Positions 55,040-64,000 of a stretch of 64,000 nt of DNA are shown here, piece after piece. Origin of the DNA: Manduca sexta (Eukaryota > Arthropoda > Insecta > Lepidoptera > Sphingidae); NCBI RefSeq assembly GCF_014839805.1, contig NC_051131.1, positions 7,986,913 through 8,050,912 on the forward strand, read 5' to 3'. Position numbers and translations under genes: made by a program. The notes below the pieces were generated by a model that saw only the letters and a program-made list of their open reading frames with translations, searched no databases and was not told where the DNA came from. The stretch's first letter is position 1, and each line of letters opens with the position of its first letter.

Positions 55040-56220
55040 CTTAGTAGACATGCTTAATGAAAATTATCATTTAACAAATTAAGTACTTAGTGGCATACTT
55101 CAGTAGTAGGTAATTCTTCTTGACGAAAGGTTTAACCTCATTAATAAGTTTTAAAGTAGGCCTGATGACAGAAGTGGGAGAGAAAATATGTATGTACCTA
55201 TAATATTTCTAAATTATACTTAATAGCGCTATTTTTAATGATAGATAGGTCTATAGGTAGGTAGGTACTTTCTCACCTAAAATGTATTTAACAAAAATTT
55301 TACTTACTAGCACTCTGTAAATCTTAAATACAATCGTAAACCTTGAATAACTTAAAATAGTTTTGTCTCTACGGAGATTAAAGATCTATTGCCAAACAAA
55401 AAAACTCTCCCGTTATTCCCATAAATGTTTATTATAGGGGTTCACAGCGCTGCGAAATAAAAAAAAGGTCATTGGGGACTGAGACAGATGAATGCAACAC
55501 ATTCATGTTGACGTCGAGAGTAGTTTGTTTTATACGTAGTTAGATGTTGAAATATGTGTCAGTATAAAATATACTTAAAAAATAAGCACCTTCTTAGGTA
55601 CGATTAGCTAAAAAAATGACTAGGTGCTTAAAATTGACTATAGATAGGTAGGTAATTTTTTTCCATCATAACAATAACTATCCTGTACGTAGGTAGTCAT
55701 ATAAAGAATATACTTACATATTACTGAAAACATATACTTAATCATGGTGTGTAAGTATACCTTATTACAACTTACATTTATTAGGCACTTACTTACCTAT
55801 ACTTATTTGCCAAAACTTATTATCCCATACTTTAGAATCATAAGTACTTGTGTACTGTTCCTGAGTCACCACTTAAGAGGTCGTTAACCATATTAACAAC
55901 TGTATAAAATTAATTGAAAGCGACATATTAGACGGACAAAAGCCGCCACGCCAGGACTATCTATGTTAATAGTACTTATCTATGAAAGTATAAACTTTTG
56001 TGGATGTGAACCAGTCTTTAACTTATGAATTCTTGTAAGACCTAGGGTTTGGATTAATGCAGGTAGACGAACCTAATTGTTGTTATGTTTATTTACTTAA
56101 TAGATAAATACTTAACAAAGATCAATAACATGTTACATGCAACTACCATTTTTATTTGACAAAATTAAAAATCTACTTATAAATATAATGTAAAAGATGG
56201 GTAGATATAAAACCCTAAAC
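55040..56220. other. AT-rich stretch without recognised features
   Basis: Many short TAGGTA/TACCTA repeats of the kind frequent in moth intergenic DNA, but no element borders and no exon candidate. Confidence 0.45.
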
Positions 56221-56269
56221 ACCTCTATTTTATGAGTTTGCAAGAACTGATTTAAAGATGAATTGCGAA

Positions 56270-56480
56270 TAAGCAGGTGGGCAGATTTGAACATAGTTGA
56301 GAGGGAGCTTGGAGGGAGCGAAAATAAAAGCGGAATCGTTGGGTTGGGAACGTTGTTGGGATGAGATGCCGGGTCCGCGGGGCCTGGGAGAACGTCTCAT
56401 TGATCCGAACGGACTCGGTTTTACGAGGGAGATAGCGAATGTAGAACCCGCCTCGTGTAGCTTTTCTCTCACTTCATTCA
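56270..56480. other. GC-enriched patch, function unclear
   Basis: About 200 bases are open on both strands (plus GERLIDPNGLGFTREIAN, minus SMRRSPRPRGPGISSQQRSQ). I cannot find matching splice sites or a poly(A) signal, so no gene is called. It could be a promoter-linked exon. Confidence 0.25.
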
Positions 56481-59374
56481 AACCTTTCCATAAAATTATG
56501 GTTCTAATAATAATATTATTAGTACTAACGTATTTCACAATTTTCGTTGTTTGACTTGGAAATATTGTTTTAATACGACGTTACATATTAAGGTTGGGAC
56601 CTCTGTATACTTTGCATAGTGGATATTGAAATATTATTTTGGTTTACACTTTATACGCTAACTGATAATTTGTTGTTAAAATACAAATAGGACGTAGGTA
56701 TCTATATCATAGCGATACATACCTACAACATACGTAAATTTAGATTTAATTTGCTTAAAGCATAAACATAACTATTAATATGGCGTAGTTAGCGTAACGT
56801 ACAATATGAATAAGCTGCTGATGCTAGAGCTACATACAACAAAATGTTGTTGTTTATAACTCATGGGTGAAAAGTTCAAATTCGCTTGTAATTGTCTGCG
56901 AAGGGGACAGCATGATTGTACATCGCGGTAGACGGGCCGATTCGGCGCGACGCTATTGTCTATCTCTGTCGCACATGAAGAAATTCGTACGAGGCGAGGT
57001 GAGGGAGACCGTTGAGTGGCCATACGCGCCCGTGTGCTTGTCCGTCATTGCACATCGACATCAACCGCTTTCAGTGATAGAGCGCGTTCCTCCGCGCTAA
57101 ATCTACATAACCTAAAAAGTTAAACAACCCTGATTATTTTTAGTATCGTTCTCCGTAATTACCATTAAATACTCATGATTACCTCGAATTTATAAGTTAG
57201 TGTTGTGAAATATTACGCCTAACCAAGGGGCGTACGTGGAGTGTATTTTTGTGTAGCACAAAGTAAATACAAACGGCAAGCTGTGGGGATCAGGGGCCTT
57301 TTTTTTGCCGCCGCAGGGGATGTATTATCCTGTGAGTATGCCCATCGTTACTTTTTACTACATAACTACAATTACAGATGAACCGTGTAATAATAACACT
57401 ATTTTTCAAGTCATGAACACGATACAGATAACCCTGGTGACATACGAACCGGAGCACAATGTTATGGCGCATGGCGTTACTAGTTCTGTAATCTTTACGG
57501 TACAACTGGTAAAGAAAACATTGCTATGCGCACATACCTATATGGACATTCATGAATTCGCGTTGTATAATTCCTTTGTATCGGCCACTGAATGATTATG
57601 CGATACGTCATGTTTACGACTATCCTGTTCTAACAAACGACAGTCCTAAATTAATATGGGATATTATTCATTTTTAAAAACGTCGAAAAATTTAACATTC
57701 TCATACCAGTGTAAGGGGATAATAAAATTTATATATCGTCTACACCCATTGTTGTCAAATGAACGGTGAATGAAGGCATTGTTTGTTGTCCCTTTCTGTA
57801 ATAAAATATATTGTACTATATACGTTAGAAAGAGATGTCCTATGGTTACATTCAATGCAATAGAAATGCAAGCGAAACTCCACATACCTACCTTTATTGT
57901 TACCCTCATAGTACATACCCTATTTGAAACAAAACTAAATAATATTTTACTGTCATTTACTGAGGGTTTGAGCTGTGGAGGTGATTTATTGTCAATAATT
58001 TATTAATATATTTTTTTATACTTACCTCAAGGAAGTAATTGTAAACAAAACTTCTAAGATGTGATCTTCTACATTATGTTTCCAAGTGACTTTTTATTTG
58101 CAAAAACATTGAGTTATGCATTATTTAGTATGGCTGACTTAAAATCTTCACAGCACATAGTAATTTGATGATAAAAAAATATAAAATATAACTATATTAT
58201 ATAAAACTTACAGGTTGTGTAAAACAAACATACATTACATTTTATATTGCAAAATTCCTCTAGAGTTTGATATTCAACTCAGGCATGATGGTTGCCTGAG
58301 ACCTTGTTCACTACATACACTATATAATATATTTTATATTGTGTTGTATTGGGTAGTATTTTTAACCTGATAGAATTGAGGATATGTAAGAGTAATCAGG
58401 CAGATAGTTTGCTTAATAGTATTGGAATTCATTGAATGTATACAAATAGGTAGCCACTTACCTATTATTTCCATTGTATTTGGAGAAGTTCTAAATACAG
58501 GGTCATTTAGCACTGTATAATTTGTTGTAATCACATGGTAATCTTGCTTACCAATAGTACACAATAGATACATAATATATTTAAGTTGTATAATTTAGAC
58601 AGAAGAATTTATAGGTAAAATAGAAATTATTTTATGAATATTTAGGTACCTATTTTATATTAATTAATAGTGTGGGGCGTGTTCTTATACTTTGAACTTA
58701 CTTGTAATCAGTGGCAATACAACTCAGTCGTTTGAATCACAATACTGTTTAAACTTACCACCATGAGACTATATGCAATACCAAATAATAAATGGCTACA
58801 ACATCAAGTAGCAAAAAATATGTTTGCAAACTGCTGCTTGGTATGGTTGTATTCTAAATGTTATTTCTCCATGTCCCGTTAAAGTATTTTAAGAATATAC
58901 ATAGACAGTTTGCAAGGGTCCTTGTAATGCAAGATACTGAAATGACATTATATGTAAAATATAATTGCAACTAAATTAATTAAATGTAGTGGAATAATAA
59001 TATAAAAACTTTACTAATATCCCTTTGATAATAATTCAATATTTTTGATATGTAATCAGAATAAAAAAATAATTCTTTATGTGATTGCATCTATATAGAA
59101 ATTATTCTTGAGATTTAAAATAAAATTTTGACAATATTATCTAACATAAATATTTAGGCAGAATGTCATTATTCGATTGAGCCACTGTTAAATTGTTACA
59201 AGTGCCTATAGTACATATAATAACCTTTTAATTATTATTTTATTATAATTCAGTTAAAAATACCGAAGAACACAAATACTTCACGGAGAAAATATTGTGA
59301 GTCTGTTGCTCCGGAGATAGGAGGGTACTATATTAATTTACTCTATTATTGTTAGGTTAAACTTTAAAGATTTA

Positions 59375-59527
59375 GGCTGTGATAACAAGTCTGTTTCTCA
59401 GTGCCCATGGCATGAGCCTATTGGCTATATTGGAATACAAATTCCAATCCGGGTTGATACTCAGTGCCATTGCGCACCAAATATCACTTTGCCCGTCCTT
59501 AGATAAAAAACGTTTATGAATAAGGGG
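59375..59527 (-). repeat. Chimeric SINE/MITE fragment
   Basis: The left part (CTGTGATAACAAGTCTG) and right end (GTCCTTAGATAAAAAACGTT plus TATGAATAAG) match the TIR element at 21086-21343. The middle CAAATTCCAATCCGGGTTGA and AATATCACTTTGCCCG match the SINE at 22762-22950. Confidence 0.55.
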
Positions 59528-60275
59528 GTTAGTGTTTACATCTACTTATATAGACATAAAAAGGTGGATATTACTGATTTTACAATTTATGTAACATAAT
59601 GTTCATGGGAATGTTAATAGCTATATAATATGAATATCATGAGGAAATTAGTTCATGAAAATATTTTATTACAATGGCACTGATATTACATTAATTATTA
59701 ATTAATTCGAAATATTAGAGATATAAGGACGGGGCAAATGCATAAAATATATTATAAGTATTTAATTATTCAGGTTACTATGTCTGCTATACTTGCTGAA
59801 CTGACTGGCCAACGCAAAATTCTAACCGGTATAGGTACTCGCGCATATTTCAATAAACTTTCGCGGCGTGCGCACCAGTAAATAGTATATCGTCATAGGT
59901 ACTGCCTGATCATACTGTACTTTTTGTTTAGGCGAAACAGGTTCTAGCAATTATTTTATTCTTGAATGATCTTGTTCCTGGATGGCATGAAAGTGAATAA
60001 AATAATGTACTTGCATAAATTACTCGTACGTATTGTAAAAAATACCGTACTTGTAACCTGTAGCAGCGAACACTGCCTATAGTATTATGTGTATACTGTG
60101 TAGGCCACAGTATACTAATTTTCGGTTGTGGAGTCACATTGTACAGCATACGAGCTACGCTCCATATTAAAATCAATTATTGCAATGACGCGCGGGAACT
60201 CGCTAAAATGGGTACTTTAAAACGTAACCACACAATGCGTACTGAAATATGAGAACATTGTTGCTAAGTGCAAGT

Positions 60276-60395
60276 ATGGGTAAAGAAGCAAAGGTACATG
60301 CGGTTTGTTCATTAATATCTGAGTTTACTAATCGTTCCGAGGATATGTCTGCTTTTAGTTCAGATTCTGACAGTGAAACTTATGCATTTTTTTAA
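60276..60395 (+). CDS. Possible small open frame (39 residues)
   Basis: ATG opens MGKEAKVHAVCSLISEFTN, then a Ser/Asp-rich SAFSSDSDSETYAFF and stop. The acidic, serine-rich text is unlike the AT-driven frames around it. It could be an exon or small peptide. No splice sites were resolved. Confidence 0.25.
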   Translation: MGKEAKVHAVCSLISEFTNRSEDMSAFSSDSDSETYAFF

Positions 60396-61138
60396 ATTAT
60401 ATAATGTGTTTACAGAGGTACGTAAAAGCTCAATTATAACCCGCCCGATTTATTATTAAAACATAAAAAACTATGAAAAATATACCATTATCACATGCGT
60501 GAATAAAATAAATACATCTAGGTATACCTATAGGCCTATAGGCCGCGATAGGCTGGATCACTGACTTTTGATGACATTTAATACATTTTTGCACACGCCA
60601 TAAAAAGCTGTAGTTTTATGATTTGGATGTTTTTTTTTTTTTTTATATAATTTTGTAATAATATCCGCTTATAACTCTTCTATAAAATTGCCACAGTACT
60701 AGGTTGCCAGACAAGTTTTTTTAATACAAATAAATGACTAAAAGTGGAAAGGTAATTCATAATATATTTATCTGTAAAGCTTATTTAATTGTGACATCAT
60801 AAACATAAAATTCACCACGTTTTGCCATAGTTTCTTTCCATAAATATTTTTTGAAGTACAGTAAGTATAAAATAATTGACTAATAGGGAGACAAAATTAG
60901 TGTTATCATTCGTTATGACATTCTACGGGATGTGTCGCTAAAATATAACTATCAATCAAATGAAATCTGTGCCTAAAGAATACAGTTGTCGTTGTACTAT
61001 TATTGAATTTCTTAATAATGCATTGTACAGGGGTATTGCAATCACATCTGCCACTATAAACTGTGGAAATTATACTGGGAACTTTTCTGAAAATTTGTCT
61101 GTGTGCAATTTTGAACAGTTATATGATAATACAAATTT

Positions 61139-61300
61139 TTGTTCACGGCTCCGCCCGCGTAAAATAGATTTTCCGAGATAAAAGTTTATATTACAAACTA
61201 TGATCTATCTCTGTGCCAAACTTCACTCAGATCCCTTCAGCAGTTCTGGCGTGTCTGTACAACAAACATTCAAACTTTCGCATTATACGGACAGATTATG
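61139..61300 (-). mobile_element. Helitron-like remnant
   Basis: It starts TGTTCACGGCTCCGCCCGCG and keeps AGATTTTCCGAGATAAAAG, CTATCTCTGTGCCAAACTTC and TTCAGCAGTTCTGGCGTGTC, all in the order of the larger reverse-oriented copies. Confidence 0.5.
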
Positions 61301-61914
61301 TTGTAAAATTTAATATTACAGATATACATATGTTTGCACGTACATACATACCTATAATAATAAATCAAATTTATAATAATGAAATTTTATACCCTATCAC
61401 GTGTCTAAAAACGTTTGTTGTTTTGACGTGACGTCACAAGTCTCCAACTGAATATTTTACGCGTAGGCTTATCATCCCTGTGCGTAATGTGAAATATCAA
61501 TGAGCATTACGAAGGATAATATCGACACATTTAGGTATAGAGCTAAATGAAGCTGGAAAGGCATATAAAATACCACGATACATGATACAGATTAACGATA
61601 GTATCTTGTATATTTATTATTATTTAACCATAGGTTATAAGTAATATTACCCACTCTATATTTTATAAGCGGCTATGTGGTGCATTAAAAATTGGTAAAT
61701 TGTATTATCCGTTCCATTAAAGAAACGAATTTAAAATGGCGGCGCTAATTGTCTCCTCTCGCTCGTATACCACATGGATAGAAACAATCGGCCATTATTT
61801 TGTTTACATATTTTAGTATACTTTCGAATAAATAAAGTAAAATAAAAAAGCCTTCTATGTCCTTGTACAATTTACATTCATTTGTGCTAACTTTCTTGTA
61901 CTTAATACTAAATA

Positions 61915-62285
61915 ATCACTTAGCTAAAATACCAGGAACTCCTCTCAGGCAAGAGCATCCTCCAATGATTGTCACCATTTTCTACCCTGGGTTATTTGGT
62001 ACCATTTTGGTCTTGGATTTTTTTTTATGTCGTCTAGCCATCGTTTGTAAAACCTTCCTCTGTGGCGCTTACCTGGTAAACCATTTTAAGTTACTCGCTT
62101 TGTCCACCTTTCATGGTCTTTGAGAGACGTTACATGGCTTGCCCATTTCCACTTCAATTTTTGCGCGTGGCTTAGCATCATTGACCTTATTTTAGTGTAC
62201 CTTACTTTGTGTGGCTTTTTAATGTTTTGCATGCTTAGGTCTATTGCCCTTTGACAAGTTACATTTGTAAGAAGTTTAAATGTTT
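61915..62285 (-). pseudogene. RTE non-LTR retrotransposon, C-terminal reverse-transcriptase fragment
   Basis: The minus-strand translation contains LSMQNIKKPHKVRYTKIRSM, HAQKLKWKWASHVTSLKD, ERWTKRVT and RGRFYKRWLDDIKK, the characteristic end of RTE-clade polymerases in insects. In-frame stops and drift show it is dead. The plus-strand open frame 61857-62123 is its shadow. Confidence 0.7.
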
Positions 62286-62656
62286 TTTTTTATATATGTA
62301 TTTAATTGAATATTATGTTAATATGTATCAAATAATTTAACATTTTTTTACTATGTATTTTTTTTTTATTTCAGTAATGTATATATTTATTAGATATATT
62401 TTTATAGACAAGAATTAAAACGGGACTTTTTTATATAAAAGTTAAGATTTTTTGCTAATGTCCCTAGGAAAACGCCACGAACCCTATTTTTAGAAGCTAT
62501 TTATTCGAAAATTATAATACACACAGAACAAAAAAAATTAAACATATAATTTTTAATAATGTAAATGTTGTTTCTTTAATATAATGGAAATGCACCTAAA
62601 ATTGTTGATTCTGTGCATCTCTTCCTAATAAAAGGACACGTAATTTTAATTTGCAG

Positions 62657-62855
62657 CCATAAATATTTAGATAGACAATTAAATAAGGAATATTTCGGTA
62701 GTTTAGGATTGTTAAATTACTTTTTTAAAGAAATTATTCCGAATTATTTGCCCATTCCCGCTATGCGTCGCAAATGTATAGAACGAATGCTTAAGGCCAT
62801 ATGCTCGGAGGAGGGCCTTAATGGAACGAGTTATAAGAAAAGAAAATGTGAATAG
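62657..62855 (+). CDS. Candidate terminal exon of an unrecognised gene
   Basis: The acceptor AATTTTAATTTGCAG at 62656 leads into 65 open codons: HKYLDRQLNKEYFGSLGLLN, YFFKEIIPNYLPIPAMRRKC and CSEEGLNGTSYKKRKCE, then TAG. AATAAA begins on the base after the stop (62856-62861). The basic, helical character and the lysine-rich end suggest a nuclear or RNA/DNA-associated protein tail, but that is inference. Family not recognised. Upstream exons were not found. Confidence 0.45.
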
Positions 62856-62969
62856 AATAAAGCACTGTTATGTGTTATGTGATTTAATAGGTTTGTTATT
62901 GACTACTTTTAGTTAATTATCGTTTAGTAAAAGGTTACAAAGAAAATTATTTATATTATAAGCGGAGAT

Positions 62970-63285
62970 AACTTAATTGAGGGGTGGTATGGACTGTCGA
63001 AACCAATGTCCGCATGTTCAAATCCCAAAGGCACACATAACTGACTTTTCTAAAATTATTCGTGTATTCTTTGTGAATTATCGCTTGCTTTAACGGTGAA
63101 GGAGAACATCGTGAGGAAACCTGTGTACCTGAGAAGTTCTCTAAAGGAATTTTGAAGATATGAGAAGTCTACCAATCCGCACTAGGTCAGCGTGGTGGAC
63201 TAACGTCTAATCCCTCGCAGTAGTAGGGAAGGGCTGCGTTCAGTAGTGGGACAGTATATATTTAATACAGGGCTGACATTATTAT
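62970..63285 (+). repeat. tRNA-derived SINE, family 2, copy B
   Basis: It matches 26508-26812 through box B (ATGTTCAAATCCCAAAGG) and the body GAAGTCTACCAATCCGCACT and GTCAGCGTGGTGGACTAA to TACAGGGCTGACATTATTAT. It keeps the GGAGAACATCGTGAGGAAAC block missing from copy A. Confidence 0.7.
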
Positions 63286-63289
63286 TACA

Positions 63290-64000
63290 TAAGAGCAAAG
63301 AATATACATAATACTAGCTATTCTTGCGATTCCGCCAGTTTGCAAGTCTTCCCGGAATTAACGTCGCAAAAATCCGCGCATTTTTGTGGGATAAATAGTG
63401 ATCTATGTAATTACGATGCGTTAACTATCCTTTTATAAATATTATGTCGATTGGATGCCGCGTGAAAGACAAACCAATGAACACACTATCGCATTTATGA
63501 TATTAGTAAGAATAACATGAATACTGTTTGAGGTCATTATAATACGCAGGGTCGATGCTATTGACCGAGGAATGTGTGATGTTAACATATTATTTTTAAC
63601 GAGCCTTTTTAAATGCTATCACGATTACAATGTACAGTACACATACTCGTGAACAATATGCATAAACTTTGGTTTTTATTTGTTTTTGGCCTCTTATATT
63701 CATACGCAACAATAAAAATAACGATTCTGGCATTTTACGCGGATGTACGGCATCTTTTAGTAGTTAACGTTGTATTTTAATGAATCTGTACCGATAATAT
63801 AAACAAAAGTCTAAAAATAAAATTTAATCATACAGGAAAAAATAAACAACGTCTCGTAAGTATACTGGTTTGTTTCACCGCGCTTACCTGTTTTTCGTCA
63901 AATGATTTATTCGTACGCGTTGACGTAGTTGCATGCTTGTTCGCATTGTGTGTTTGTCTGCTGCTCTGAAATTTTAATAAAAGCACCTTGCGTCTGCACG
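63290..64000. other. Right edge, no supported feature
   Basis: AT-rich apart from a short Helitron-tail scrap near 63310-63350 (ACTAGCTATTCTTGCGATTC). Read on the minus strand, TTTTATTAAAATTTCAG followed by AGCAGCAGACAAACAC at about 63960-63985 could be a splice acceptor, but no frame was followed. Confidence 0.35.

Noticed and set aside
56775..57100. Arg-rich open frames on both strands
   Set aside because: The sequence (text such as CTATTGTCTATCTCTGTCGC) resembles dispersed moth intergenic repeats. No exon borders.
57290..58006. Four open frames on both strands at 57.3-58.0 kb
   Set aside because: They overlap each other in antisense and lack good splice sites or poly(A) signals. Coding remains possible but is not supportable from sequence.
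61857..62123. Plus-strand 88-codon open frame
   Set aside because: It is the antisense of an RTE reverse-transcriptase remnant.

Overview
This is a eukaryotic, AT-rich, intron-rich window. It is almost certainly a lepidopteran (moth or butterfly) genome. The evidence is insect-type kinesin heavy chain and beta-PS integrin sequences, short exons with GT-AG introns, and a dense load of repeat types I recognise from Lepidoptera: Helitron-like elements that begin TCTATAC and end CTAG, tRNA-derived SINEs, RTE retrotransposon tails and GGGCC-ended MITEs. I cannot name the species from sequence alone.

Two genes are secure. On the minus strand, 1-5154 holds the 5' end of the kinesin-1 heavy chain gene (Khc). 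Six coding exons give the first 315 residues, which is nearly the whole motor domain, and the gene runs off the left edge. On the plus strand, 15498-24221 holds a complete integrin beta-PS gene (mys orthologue). It has 16 coding exons and 835 residues, running from the signal peptide to both cytoplasmic NPxY motifs. The two genes are divergent and separated by about 10 kb of gene-poor DNA. A likely non-coding first exon for the integrin gene ends near 13340. The integrin 3' UTR probably extends to about 25.65 kb.

From 25.7 kb to the right edge there is no gene I can name. The DNA is AT-rich and full of transposon remnants: Helitrons at 27.0, 43.7 and 47.1 kb, SINEs at 26.0, 26.5 and 63.0 kb, a LINE/SINE-type insertion with target-site duplication at 36.2 kb, a MITE at 39.4 kb, an RTE fragment at 61.9 kb and a 150-bp (TA)n tract at 45.5 kb. 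Scattered through it are short stretches that look like exons of unrecognised genes. Plus-strand candidates lie at 29.7, 31.4, 33.6, 34.4, 42.2, 51.5 and 62.7 kb. Minus-strand candidates lie at 49.4-49.7, 51.7-51.95, 52.2-52.8 and 54.7-55.0 kb. They are offered on splice sites, open frame and poly(A) signals only, at modest confidence. Either several small genes or parts of long-intron genes may lie here.

The two named genes share no pathway. Kinesin-1 is the microtubule plus-end cargo motor, and beta-PS integrin is the cell-matrix adhesion receptor. I found no bacterial-type systems, CRISPR arrays, rRNA or stand-alone tRNA genes.
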